Shown: one piece after another, positions 1 to 7,573 of the stretch
How positions within the stretch are numbered: position 1 is the first letter of the stretch
Layout of the letters: every line of letters begins with the position of its first letter
NCBI GenBank assembly: GCA_003164375.1
Contig: PLTE01000362.1
Span: forward strand, 31,495 to 62,535
Length of the DNA stretch: 31,041 nt
Reading direction: 5' to 3'
Source: Hyphomicrobiales bacterium
GTDB taxonomy: Bacteria; Pseudomonadota; Alphaproteobacteria; Rhizobiales; Xanthobacteraceae
Notes under the pieces: generated by a model
The model's database searches: none
Seen by the model: only the letters and a program-made list of their open reading frames with translations
Told to the model about the DNA's origin: nothing
Position numbers and translations under genes: made by a program

Positions 1-403
1 TCTCCGTCATCGCGACCGGCGACGAGATGATACTGAGGCTGCGGACGCGTGCGGCACATTCGGCGGCAAAAGCCATGCCGAGCGTGCCGGCCGAGGATTC
101 GCCGCAATAGTGGACCCGTTCGACGCCGAGATGATCCAGGAGGTCGATGAAATCGCCGACCAGCGATTTGAGATTGAAGCCGGTCGTGAGATCGAACTCT
201 TTGCTCGATTGACCGAGCCCCCTCAAATCCATCCGAATGACTTTGTAGAACCGGCTTAGATAAGGAACCCACGCCCGCCAGAATTTGGAAGACCTGGCAT
301 AACCGTGCTGAAGCAGGATGTAGGGAGCGTCTTTCCAAGGATCGGTGAAATCGTCCAGTTCGAAGTGAAGCGCCGGGTCATTTTTACGTTGCAACAGGGG
401 CAT
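1..403 (-). CDS. alpha/beta-fold hydrolase, partial (C-terminus beyond window)
   Basis: The first 134 residues of an alpha/beta hydrolase are visible; the rest lies left of base 1. An oxyanion-type HG motif (LLQHGYARS) is followed by a DLRGLGQSS strand-turn and a nucleophile elbow GESSAG near residue 106, where Ser would be the nucleophile. The Asp and His of the triad are not in view. The ATG at 401-403 is preceded by GAGGAG, which lies across the end of the upstream dehydrogenase gene 11 bp away, so the two are probably translated from one mRNA. Members of this superfamily cleave esters, lactones or C-C bonds; the substrate cannot be told from this fragment. The pairing with a 2-hydroxyacid-type dehydrogenase suggests a catabolic role. 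Confidence 0.85.
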   Translation of the reverse strand, partial: MPLLQRKNDPALHFELDDFTDPWKDAPYILLQHGYARSSKFWRAWVPYLSRFYKVIRMDLRGLGQSSKEFDLTTGFNLKSLVGDFIDLLDHLGVERVHYCGESSAGTLGMAFAAECAARVRSLSIISSPVAMTE

Positions 404-414
404 TTCTGTCCTCC

Positions 415-1476
415 TCAGGCTGCAACGAGCCGGGCCGCCAATTTATCACCGGTTGCTCGCGTGCCGAGTTTGCCGCCCACGTCCGGCGTCACGTCGCCCG
501 CGCCGATTGCCGCGTCCACGGCCGCCTCGATCGCGGCGGCGGCGGCTTCACAGGCACGATTATCCTTGGTTCGGCCGAGCCAATCCAGCAGCAGTGCCGC
601 CGACAGGATCAGCGAGAACGGATTGGCGATATCACGCCCGGCGATATCCGGCGCCGATCCATGGGCCGCTTGCGCCATTGCATACCGGCTGCCGGCATTC
701 AGTGAGCCGCCGAGGCCGAGGCTGCCGGACAGCTCCGCCGTTAAATCCGACAGGATGTCGCCATACATATTGGACGTAACGATTACGTCGAACCGCTGTG
801 GCTTGCGCACGACATGGGCCATCATTGCATCGACGATAACGTCGTCGACCGCAATTTCCGGAAACTCCTTCGCCACTTTGCGGCATTCCTCGTTAAACAT
901 GCCGTCGCCGAGCTTCATCACGTTGGCCTTGTGCACGATCGTGACGTGGCGACGCCGACGCCGCGCCAGTTCGAATGCGGCGCGAGCGATCCGCTCACAG
1001 CACAGCCGCGTGATGCGACGTAACGACACGACGACATCGTGGGTGATCAGCATTTCGCTGCTGCCGGACTCGACGTTGCGATCGGCGTAAAAGCCTTCGG
1101 TGTTCTCCCGCACGACGACGAGATCGAATTCGCCGACCGGCCCGGACACGCCGCGATAGGTGCGCGCCGGCCTGATATTCGCGAACAGGTCAAGCCGCCG
1201 GCGAAAGAACGCGGAAGGATTGATCTCGCCGCGCAATGGGTCCTGGAAGTCCAGCGTCGCGGTCGGACCGAGCACAATACCGTCGGCGTCCTGCGCCGCC
1301 TGTTGCAGCTCAGGGCGCACCGTCGTGCCGTGGCGCTTGAGACTGGCATGGCCGACGAGCTCTTCCGCGAAAGTAAGGCCCAGATCGAAGCGCTGGGACG
1401 CGGCGCGCATTACGGTGACCGTCGCGGCGGTGATTTCCGGACCGATGCCGTCACCCGGGAGTACCAATATTTTCAT
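415..1476 (-). CDS. isocitrate/isopropylmalate dehydrogenase family protein
   Basis: A 353-residue beta-decarboxylating dehydrogenase of the IDH/IMDH/tartrate dehydrogenase family, which oxidises a 2-hydroxyacid carrying a beta-carboxylate with NAD(P)+ and a divalent metal. Visible motifs are the N-terminal LPGDGIGPEI, the substrate loop VVRENTEGFYADRN, the Lys-containing HKANVMKLGDG, the metal-binding NMYGDILSDL and the nucleotide loop AAHGSAPDIAGRDIANP. Length is normal for the family. The ATG at 1474-1476 is preferred over the GTG immediately before it because GAGGG lies eight bases upstream. It is divergent from a LysR gene, the usual layout for a LysR-regulated catabolic operon. Isopropylmalate, tartrate and homoisocitrate are all possible substrates; no leu genes are nearby, so leucine synthesis is unlikely. 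Confidence 0.9.
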   Translation of the reverse strand: MKILVLPGDGIGPEITAATVTVMRAASQRFDLGLTFAEELVGHASLKRHGTTVRPELQQAAQDADGIVLGPTATLDFQDPLRGEINPSAFFRRRLDLFANIRPARTYRGVSGPVGEFDLVVVRENTEGFYADRNVESGSSEMLITHDVVVSLRRITRLCCERIARAAFELARRRRRHVTIVHKANVMKLGDGMFNEECRKVAKEFPEIAVDDVIVDAMMAHVVRKPQRFDVIVTSNMYGDILSDLTAELSGSLGLGGSLNAGSRYAMAQAAHGSAPDIAGRDIANPFSLILSAALLLDWLGRTKDNRACEAAAAAIEAAVDAAIGAGDVTPDVGGKLGTRATGDKLAARLVAA

Positions 1477-1565
1477 CACGACGTCCCTCGTTAGTTACGG
1501 TTAAATTCTGCTGGGCGCCACCGCACGGCACAACAAAACGCGGCCGGTCCGAAAGGAGGCAGCCG

Positions 1566-1601
1566 ATGCCAATCGCGTCGACGCTCCGATTGTCCCGCTG
1601 A
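1566..1601 (+). other. possible 11-codon leader ORF with strong Shine-Dalgarno
   Basis: In the 329-bp gap between the divergent dehydrogenase and LysR genes, a perfect AAAGGAGG (1552-1559) sits six bases before an ATG that opens an 11-codon frame ending in TGA. Directly after it is an inverted repeat, CCTGCCGC (1606-1613) and GCGGCAGG (1633-1640). The arrangement resembles a leader peptide with an attenuator stem, but there is no run of regulatory codons and no U-tract. It may be chance. I see nothing else gene-like in the gap. Confidence 0.25.
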
Positions 1602-1782
1602 ACGCCCTGCCGCCTGCTCTGCCCTGCTGTCCGCGGCAGGACCGAGCCGACGCGATAATTCTCGTAGCCTCGCGTTATCGCTCCCAATCGCTAGTCCACC
1701 TTCAACGGGCACATTCTTGCTTGCTTGGTCATTTGATACCGAGGCCGGCAGACGCCCGTCCAATATATCTTTTCAGGGCCTG

Positions 1783-1801
1783 TGATACTCTGTACGTATC
1801 A
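1783..1801. promoter_or_regulatory. LysR-type operator, ATAC-N7-GTAT
   Basis: TGATAC (1783-1788) and GTATCA (1796-1801) form a perfect inverted repeat around a 7-base spacer. The core is exactly the classic LysR-family site ATAC-N7-GTAT, which satisfies T-N11-A. It ends five bases before the LysR start codon, the expected place for autoregulation and control of the divergent operon. A further ATAC half-site occurs at 1736-1739, 49 bases away. Its position argues that translation starts at 1806 rather than at the in-frame GTG at 1782. Confidence 0.7.
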
Positions 1802-1805
1802 GGGG

Positions 1806-2747
1806 ATGGAACTGCGACACATACGTGCGTTTATCGCTGTCGCCGAAGAGCGTCATTTTCGTCGCGCCGCCGAGCGGCTCGGCATGGCCCAACCGCCCTT
1901 GTCGATGCAGATCAAGGCGCTGGAGCGCGAGCTCGGCACATTACTGTTGCGACGAACCCGGCGGTCGGTCGAACTCACGGAATCTGGTAAATTGGTTTTA
2001 CACGAGTGCCGCCGCATCGTCGCCGATGTCGAGCGCACAGTCGCCGTCGCCGAACGCGCCGAACGCGGTGAACAGGGCCATTTGGAAATCGGCTTTACGG
2101 GCTCGTCGGCATTCAACCCATTCGTGCCCCGCGCCATTCGAACCTTCCGTTCGAGATTTCCATTTGTCGAACTGTCATTGGCGGAGCACAACACGCTGGC
2201 GCTGGTGGAGGCGGTCCGCTCGAACGCGCTCGACGCCGCTTTTATCCGTCCTCCGATCGAAACCGCCGATGACATCACGATCGAAACCGTGTTGGAAGAA
2301 GACCTGCTGGTCGCCTTACCGGCGGCACATCCGCTGGCCCGTGAAAGAGCGCTCGATATCGCCGCGCTCAGCCATGAAACATTCCTGATGCGGCCGAGAC
2401 ATATCGGCTCCGGACTGACCGACGGCATTATCGCCGCATTCCACGCCGCCGGCGTCAGCCCTACCCTTAGCCGTCATGCCGCACCGCAAATGAGTTCGGT
2501 TTTGAATTTGGTCGCCGCTGGACTCGGGGTTTCGATAGTGCCGTCGTCGATGCGACAGGTGCTGCCGACGGAGGTCGCATATCGGCCAATCAGCGGCCCG
2601 ATCGTGCCGCGAGCCCCGCTGGCCATTGTCAGCCGGACGCGGAATGACTCCGCAGTTATCGCCAATTTCATCCAACTGGTTCGCGAGATGGCAAGCGCGC
2701 AGCAGAATGCGAGTGAGCGCAAATCGACGGCCAGAGGACTAACCTGA
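1806..2747 (+). CDS. LysR-family transcriptional regulator
   Basis: A 313-residue LysR regulator. Residues 1-60 carry the winged helix-turn-helix in the usual form: MELRHIRAFIAVAEE, RRAAERLGMAQPPLSMQIKALE, RRSVELTESG. The remainder is the periplasmic-binding-protein-like effector domain, with the family's GLGVSIVPSSM segment near the C-terminus. LysR proteins bind as tetramers and activate a divergent catabolic operon when a pathway intermediate binds. The ATG at 1806 gives the standard MELRH start; a GTG at 1782 would add eight residues but would place the operator inside the gene. Likely targets are the divergent dehydrogenase/hydrolase pair and perhaps the plus-strand enzymes downstream. 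Confidence 0.93.
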   Translation: MELRHIRAFIAVAEERHFRRAAERLGMAQPPLSMQIKALERELGTLLLRRTRRSVELTESGKLVLHECRRIVADVERTVAVAERAERGEQGHLEIGFTGSSAFNPFVPRAIRTFRSRFPFVELSLAEHNTLALVEAVRSNALDAAFIRPPIETADDITIETVLEEDLLVALPAAHPLARERALDIAALSHETFLMRPRHIGSGLTDGIIAAFHAAGVSPTLSRHAAPQMSSVLNLVAAGLGVSIVPSSMRQVLPTEVAYRPISGPIVPRAPLAIVSRTRNDSAVIANFIQLVREMASAQQNASERKSTARGLT

Positions 2748-2850
2748 CAAATCCGCTTGATGATATAACCGGACAGCGCCTCAAGACAGTCTCCTTCCCT
2801 TCCCGCTCTGGGCAGAGTTGAATTCCCGTCACCACCAACCGGATTAAGCC

Positions 2851-3909
2851 ATGACTGCCAACGGCACGCGTGTTCAGGCTTCGCAGCTTGCGACCTTCAT
2901 CGCCCACGCCTTCGTCGCGGCCGGCCTGCCGGCGGAGGATGCGCAGACCCTTGCCGAACTTATGGTCGAAGCCGATCTGCGCGGCAGCGATACTCACGGC
3001 GTAATCCGATTGCCGCTCTATGTGCGCCGCATTCGCGCCGGCGGTGTCAATGCCAAGCCGAATATCCGCGTGGTCACCGATCGGCCGTCGGCGGCGTTGA
3101 TCGACGGCGACAACGGCATGGGCCACCTGGTGATGCGCCGCGCCGCCGATCTTGCGATCGAAAAGGCAAAAACGACCGGCATCGGCTGGGTCGGTGCTCG
3201 CATGAGCAATCATGCCGGCCCGGCCGCGCTCTATGTCACCATGCCGCTCAAGCACGACATGGTCGGGCTTTATTTCGCCGTCGGCAGCAACAACCATCTG
3301 CCACCGTGGGGCGGCAGCGAGAGCCTACTTGGTACCAATCCGATGGCGGTCGCCGTCCCGGCGCTCGACGAGCCACCGATTGTGCTCGACATGGCGCCGA
3401 CGGTTGCGGCCTACGGCAAAGTCCGGCTCAAGGCGCAGCGCGGCGAGCAAATGCCGGTCGGCTGGATGATCGATCGCGAAGGCAAGCCGTTGACCGATCC
3501 GAAACGCGCCGACGAAGGCCAGCTGCTCCCGATTGGTGATTACAAGGGTTATGGGCTGAGCCTTATCATTGGGCTCCTTGCCGGCGCGCTCAACCGCGCG
3601 GCGCTCGGCCGCGACGTGATCGACTTCGTAAAGGAAACCGGCAAGGCCACCAATACCGGCCAGGCCATCGCCGCCCTAGCAGTCGAGACTTTCATGCCAG
3701 CCGGCGAATTCAAGCGCGCGGTCGATCAGGTGATCCGCGATATCCGCAACTCAAGGCGGTTGCCGGGCGTCGAGCGCATCTGGCTGCCCGGCGAGCAAAG
3801 CCACGCCAAATTGCTCGACCGCCGCGCCCACGGGGTGCCGATGCCGAAGAGCTTGCGTGACAGTCTGGACACCGTGGCGCGAGATCTTGCCATCGCGCCG
3901 TTGGCATAG
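2851..3909 (+). CDS. type-2 malate/L-lactate dehydrogenase family oxidoreductase (Ldh_2)
   Basis: A 352-residue NAD(P)-dependent oxidoreductase of the Ldh_2 family, which includes malate, L-sulfolactate, ureidoglycolate and 2,3-diketogulonate dehydrogenases and is unrelated to classical LDH/MDH. Recognisable pieces are the GSDTHGV segment with the family His at residue 49, SNHAGPAALY, GTNPMAVAVPA, VLDMAPTVAAYGKV and the C-terminal DYKGYGLSLIIGLL. Length is typical. It interconverts a 2-hydroxy acid and a 2-oxo acid, so it could supply the substrate of the E1 pair encoded downstream. The ribosome site is weak (GGA about 9 bases upstream). The substrate is not predictable from sequence alone. 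Confidence 0.9.
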   Translation: MTANGTRVQASQLATFIAHAFVAAGLPAEDAQTLAELMVEADLRGSDTHGVIRLPLYVRRIRAGGVNAKPNIRVVTDRPSAALIDGDNGMGHLVMRRAADLAIEKAKTTGIGWVGARMSNHAGPAALYVTMPLKHDMVGLYFAVGSNNHLPPWGGSESLLGTNPMAVAVPALDEPPIVLDMAPTVAAYGKVRLKAQRGEQMPVGWMIDREGKPLTDPKRADEGQLLPIGDYKGYGLSLIIGLLAGALNRAALGRDVIDFVKETGKATNTGQAIAALAVETFMPAGEFKRAVDQVIRDIRNSRRLPGVERIWLPGEQSHAKLLDRRAHGVPMPKSLRDSLDTVARDLAIAPLA

Positions 3910-4013
3910 CGCAAGCTTCGGGGTCTTGAGTTCGCCTCTAGCGCGCCTGCCATTGCGAAAAATACCGTCGGCTTGACCGCAACGGGAAAGTATAGAATAA
4001 CAATCGAACAAAC

Positions 4014-4030
4014 TGTCCATAATGCGGACA
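4014..4030. promoter_or_regulatory. candidate IclR operator (TGTCC-N7-GGACA)
   Basis: TGTCC (4014-4018) and GGACA (4026-4030) form a perfect 5-bp inverted repeat with a 7-base spacer, ending eight bases before the ATG of the IclR gene. IclR proteins commonly bind short palindromes overlapping their own promoter. The site falls inside the frame if the upstream TTG at 3973 were used, which favours the ATG at 4039. It could be chance. Confidence 0.35.
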
Positions 4031-4038
4031 ACGTCCCG

Positions 4039-4833
4039 ATGGTCCGATCAGGTCCTATCAGAGCCGACAGCGCCGGCGCCGCGGATGACGCCGATCGCTC
4101 GGCAGTCAAGAGCCTGCGCAAAGCGCTTGCGGTTCTCAACGCCATCGCTGAAGCCGAACACCCGTTGGTCGTAGCGGATGTGGCAATCAAGGCCGGCGTC
4201 GCGCGGCCGACGGCGTATCGGTTGGTCCAGACCTTGGTCGCCGCGGGCTATGTTGCGCAGGACCCGCTCGATGGCCGACTGTCGATCGGATTTGCCGTGT
4301 TGCCGCTGGCATCGAGCCTGCTCGACCGCAATCGGATGCGGATCGAGGCACTGCCTCATCTCCACGCCCTCGCCAAGCGGACGGGCGAGCGCGCCAATCT
4401 CGGAATCCTATATCGCGATTGCGTCTTGTACATCGCAGGCGTCGAAAAACCTTCGCTTCCGACCATCTATTCCCGCTTCGGCAAGCACGCGCCGGCACAT
4501 TGCTCGTCGCTCGGAAAGGCCATTCTGGCCTACCTGCCGGAGCCTGACGTCCGTGCGCTTTTGGGCCGCAAACCGCTCGAAGCGCATACCCCGAGCACCA
4601 TTACCAACCGGGTCGCCTTCTTTAAGGAGCTCGCGGACACGCGCAAGCGCGGCTATGCGATCGATCGCGCCGAGCTCGTGCCGAAATCGTACTGCTTGGC
4701 CGCCCCGATCTTCGATGCAAACAATCGGCCGGTCGGAGCGATTGGGGTGAGCGGCCGCGAACTCGAACCGCTGATCAAGCACGAAGAACTGGTGCGTCAG
4801 ACGGCGGAAGTAATTACCCATCACCTCATGTAA
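4039..4833 (+). CDS. IclR-family transcriptional regulator
   Basis: A 264-residue IclR regulator. After a short polar N-terminus, a winged helix-turn-helix runs from about residue 20 to 80 (VKSLRKALAVLNAIAEAEHP, GVARPTAYRLVQTL, GRLSIGFAVLPL). The C-terminal GAF-like effector domain includes AHCSSLGKAILAYLP and a typical late segment, AAPIFDANNRPVGAIGVSG. IclR proteins repress or activate catabolic operons according to a small-molecule ligand. The ATG at 4039 is chosen because the in-frame TTG at 3973 adds 22 residues with no homologous look. It sits between the Ldh_2 and BKACE genes, 17 bp before the latter, and probably controls the BKACE-symporter-E1-amidohydrolase series. Confidence 0.92.
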   Translation: MVRSGPIRADSAGAADDADRSAVKSLRKALAVLNAIAEAEHPLVVADVAIKAGVARPTAYRLVQTLVAAGYVAQDPLDGRLSIGFAVLPLASSLLDRNRMRIEALPHLHALAKRTGERANLGILYRDCVLYIAGVEKPSLPTIYSRFGKHAPAHCSSLGKAILAYLPEPDVRALLGRKPLEAHTPSTITNRVAFFKELADTRKRGYAIDRAELVPKSYCLAAPIFDANNRPVGAIGVSGRELEPLIKHEELVRQTAEVITHHLM

Positions 4834-4850
4834 CAAAGATCGGGAAGACC

Positions 4851-5729
4851 ATGGAAAAGCTGATCATTACCGTCGCTTGCGATTCGCGAACCTCGTATCC
4901 GATCAACCACTATTGTCCGCCGCAGGAAGATATTGAAGCCGTCGCGCAGCAATATCTGGACGGCATCAGCGCCGGCGCCGCCATTGCGCATATTCACGGC
5001 ATTCGCACGCTGGAAGAATCGATGCAGGCGGACGGCCGGCAGGTGTCGCGCATGAATCAAGAGGGCTGGAAACGTCTGAACGACGCGATTCTGTCCAAGA
5101 GCAGCCCAGTCATGCAGTTCGGCGTAGCGAGCGCGCGAATCGAGGAGAAGGTCAAGCTCATGGGGCTTAGCCCCGACATGATGGCGGTCGCCTTCAACGC
5201 GCATGACGAATATTTCAATCCCGACCCGCAGTTCCCGCCCAAGCGCATGATGGCGATCCATCCGGTGGAGGAACTGCTCGCTTATGCCAAGGCCGCCGAC
5301 GAGCACAAGGTGAAGCTCGAAGTCGAATGCTTCCACACCGGCGCGTTCTGGAATCTCGAATTCATCCGCAAGCAAGGCTACCTGAAGGAAAAAGCCTATA
5401 CCACGTTGTTTCTCGGCTGGCCCGGCGGCACCTGGACGCCGGCGACCGAAAAGGCGCTGATCTACATGGTCGATCACCTGCCGAAGAACTGCATCTGGAA
5501 CGTGAGCGTCATGAATCCGCAGAAGCAGTGGGACTTGCTGTCGCTCGCGGTTTCGCTCGGCGGCCACGTCCGCGTAGGCTACGAGGACAATCCTTACATC
5601 GCGCCGGGCGAGCTTGCGAAGAACAATGCCGTCCTGGTCGAGCGAATGGTGAAGATCGCACAGGGGCTCGGACGCGACGTGGCGACGCCGAAGGAAGCCC
5701 GCCAGATCCTCGGGCTGGCGCGTTCCTAG
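4851..5729 (+). CDS. BKACE family (DUF849) 3-keto-5-aminohexanoate cleavage-like enzyme
   Basis: A 292-residue TIM-barrel enzyme of the BKACE family, which condenses a beta-keto acid with acetyl-CoA and releases acetoacetate plus a new CoA ester. The zinc-binding H-x-H is present as AHIHG (His47, His49), and the third ligand fits Glu245 in VRVGYEDN. The N-terminal segment after ITVAC reads DSRTSYPINHYCP and lacks the Glu that 3-keto-5-aminohexanoate cleavage enzyme (Kce) carries near residue 14, so the substrate is probably not 3-keto-5-aminohexanoate. It follows IclR by 17 bp and precedes a transporter, consistent with an operon for a carboxylic acid. Substrate specificity in this family is set by the pocket and is not readable here. 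Confidence 0.9.
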   Translation: MEKLIITVACDSRTSYPINHYCPPQEDIEAVAQQYLDGISAGAAIAHIHGIRTLEESMQADGRQVSRMNQEGWKRLNDAILSKSSPVMQFGVASARIEEKVKLMGLSPDMMAVAFNAHDEYFNPDPQFPPKRMMAIHPVEELLAYAKAADEHKVKLEVECFHTGAFWNLEFIRKQGYLKEKAYTTLFLGWPGGTWTPATEKALIYMVDHLPKNCIWNVSVMNPQKQWDLLSLAVSLGGHVRVGYEDNPYIAPGELAKNNAVLVERMVKIAQGLGRDVATPKEARQILGLARS

Positions 5730-5821
5730 AACAGTCAAGCCAGATCTCTCATCGGATCGGCTTGAATTCAGTCTGACGCAGGGACGGCACAAGACCGTCG
5801 CGCAACGGGAGGGACTCAATA

Positions 5822-6016
5822 ATGAAAATCTGGGCAAGGGCGCTGTACGTCGTGACGTTTCTCGTCATGTGCACGTTGCCGTTCAATCCGCTGTTAAATC
5901 AGCGGTTCGTGGTGTTTCCTCTCAGCGCGATCTGCGTCACGCTCGGACTCATTGCCTTGTACGTGTGCACCCTTCCTGATGACACGGGATTTTCCGGCAA
6001 GGGAGACACCAAATGA
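5822..6016 (+). CDS. small two-TM membrane protein, DUF3311-like symporter partner
   Basis: A 64-residue protein with two hydrophobic segments (about residues 6-20 and 28-50) joined by a NPLLNQRF loop. The Pro/Asn-rich loop and FPL start of the second segment resemble DUF3311 proteins, which are encoded just before sodium/solute symporters. The start has a strong GGGAGGG ribosome site ten bases upstream. Its stop overlaps the symporter start in ATGA, so the two are translationally coupled, probably in a 1:1 ratio. A role as accessory subunit of the transporter is inferred from this coupling. The DUF3311 assignment is by pattern only. Confidence 0.85.
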   Translation: MKIWARALYVVTFLVMCTLPFNPLLNQRFVVFPLSAICVTLGLIALYVCTLPDDTGFSGKGDTK

Positions 6017-7509
6017 TCTTCTGGACCATTACCATTCTCGGACTCTATTTGGTGTCGATCCTCGTTGTCGGCGTTTACTCCGGTCACGGCGCCGGCAAAG
6101 ACACTGAGTCGTTCTTCGTGGCCAACCGGCGTATCAATTGGCTGCAGGAATCCATGGCGGTATTTACCACGACGATTCCCGCTGCCGCCTTGGTCGGCAC
6201 TATCGGCCTGTTCTATTCCGGCGGCGCCAATATGCTCGGCTATCTCATCAGCTATTCGTTCCTGATGCCGCTGACCTATTGGTATGTCGGGTCGCGGCTG
6301 CGCCGTCTCGGGCGGGCCAGAGGCTACCAGACGCAGGCCGTCTTCATCGGCGATTTCTATCAGAGCCGCTATCTGCGCTGGGCCGTTGCGCTGGCCGGCA
6401 TTGCCTTTTCGATTCCGATTTTGATGACCAGCCCGGTGGCGCTGGGCTACTTGCTCAACCACTACACCGGCATTCCCTACGCCGCCGGCGTGTTACTGTT
6501 CATCGTCGTTGCCGCCGTGTACACCTTGAAGGGCGGTTTGCGCGCCGTTGCCAATACCGACATCTTTCACGGTGTGCTTCTTCTGCTGTTCCTCGTCGGC
6601 GTCATTGTCACGGTCGTATTGTATGCCGGCGGCATCGTCCGCGTGCTCGACACGCCCAAGGCCGTGGTATCGAGTTCCGGGCCGGGACTGGAGCTCTTTG
6701 TGGCCTGGATCTTCTATGTCGGCCTCGGCACCTGCGTGCAGCCGGATCGCGCTTTCCGGATGTTTGCCGTCCGCAACGAAAGTAATCTGCGCAACGGCGT
6801 TATCATCAGCGGCGCCATGGTGGGCCTCTCGGGCCTGAGCTTTCTCATCATTGCGCTTTCGGTGCACGCCTATGCGCCGGACATCAAGCAAACCGATACG
6901 ACGCTCGCGACCGGACTGGAACTGGCCGCACCGTGGCTCATTCCATGGTTCGTGATGAATGCTTGGGGCGGCGGCATGTCCGCCTTCACTGCCGGCCTGC
7001 TTTCGGTCGCCAATATCTTCATCAAGGACATGTTCGAGCCGTGGTACCGGCGCCGCCACAATCTGGCGGCCGGGCCGGAATCCGACCGCCCGATCGTGTT
7101 CGCGGCGCGGATCTTTATCACTTGCATGATCGTCATAACCGCGGGCGTCAGTTTCTATCCGCCGCCGTTCATCTGGTCCTTGATCAACATCACCCTTGGC
7201 TCTCTGCTGCAATTCCTGCCGATGTTCGCGCTTGGATTCCTTTGGCGCCGGGTAACGTGGCTCGGCGCAGCGTCGGGCTGGACTGTGGGAGTGGCCTGCA
7301 TGTTCCTGTGGTCGTTCGTCTTCAAGCCGCCGTTCGGACCGCTGGCCGGCGTCGATGCGCTCGCGGTAAACGCCGTCGTATTGATCCTCGTCTCGCTTCT
7401 GGTGCCGGAAGACCAGGCGCTCAAGGATCAGCGCGAAGTCTTGCGCAAATTGGCGACGTCAGATGTCGACTCGAAGCCGGCATTTTCCGCCGCGGGCCTG
7501 GCGAACTGA
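6013..7509 (+). CDS. sodium:solute symporter family (SSS) transporter
   Basis: A 498-residue polytopic inner-membrane protein of the SSS family (relatives carry pantothenate, proline, acetate and monocarboxylates). About 12-13 hydrophobic helices are visible. Diagnostic segments include the N-terminal SFFVANRRINWLQESMAVFTTTIPAA, the central LKGGLRAVANTDIFHGVLLL and GGGMSAFTAGLLSVANIFIKDMF. It imports a solute driven by sodium. The start ATG overlaps the stop of the small membrane gene, with GGGAG just upstream. The neighbouring dehydrogenases, BKACE and E1 pair suggest an organic acid cargo. Confidence 0.93.
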   Translation: MIFWTITILGLYLVSILVVGVYSGHGAGKDTESFFVANRRINWLQESMAVFTTTIPAAALVGTIGLFYSGGANMLGYLISYSFLMPLTYWYVGSRLRRLGRARGYQTQAVFIGDFYQSRYLRWAVALAGIAFSIPILMTSPVALGYLLNHYTGIPYAAGVLLFIVVAAVYTLKGGLRAVANTDIFHGVLLLLFLVGVIVTVVLYAGGIVRVLDTPKAVVSSSGPGLELFVAWIFYVGLGTCVQPDRAFRMFAVRNESNLRNGVIISGAMVGLSGLSFLIIALSVHAYAPDIKQTDTTLATGLELAAPWLIPWFVMNAWGGGMSAFTAGLLSVANIFIKDMFEPWYRRRHNLAAGPESDRPIVFAARIFITCMIVITAGVSFYPPPFIWSLINITLGSLLQFLPMFALGFLWRRVTWLGAASGWTVGVACMFLWSFVFKPPFGPLAGVDALAVNAVVLILVSLLVPEDQALKDQREVLRKLATSDVDSKPAFSAAGLAN

Positions 7510-7573
7510 GAATAGATTCAGCCGTTTCGATTGCGGCAGTGCGGACGAGCCGGCGGTAAGGAGGACGAAGGCC

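Noticed and set aside
4821..5837. 338-codon minus-strand frame antisense to the BKACE gene
   Set aside because: It mirrors the whole BKACE gene, whose motifs are clear; it is a by-product of high GC at third codon positions.
7463..7573. Longer E1-alpha start inside the end of the symporter gene
   Set aside because: The added 37 residues lack E1 similarity, and AAGGAGG is correctly spaced for the TTG at 7574.
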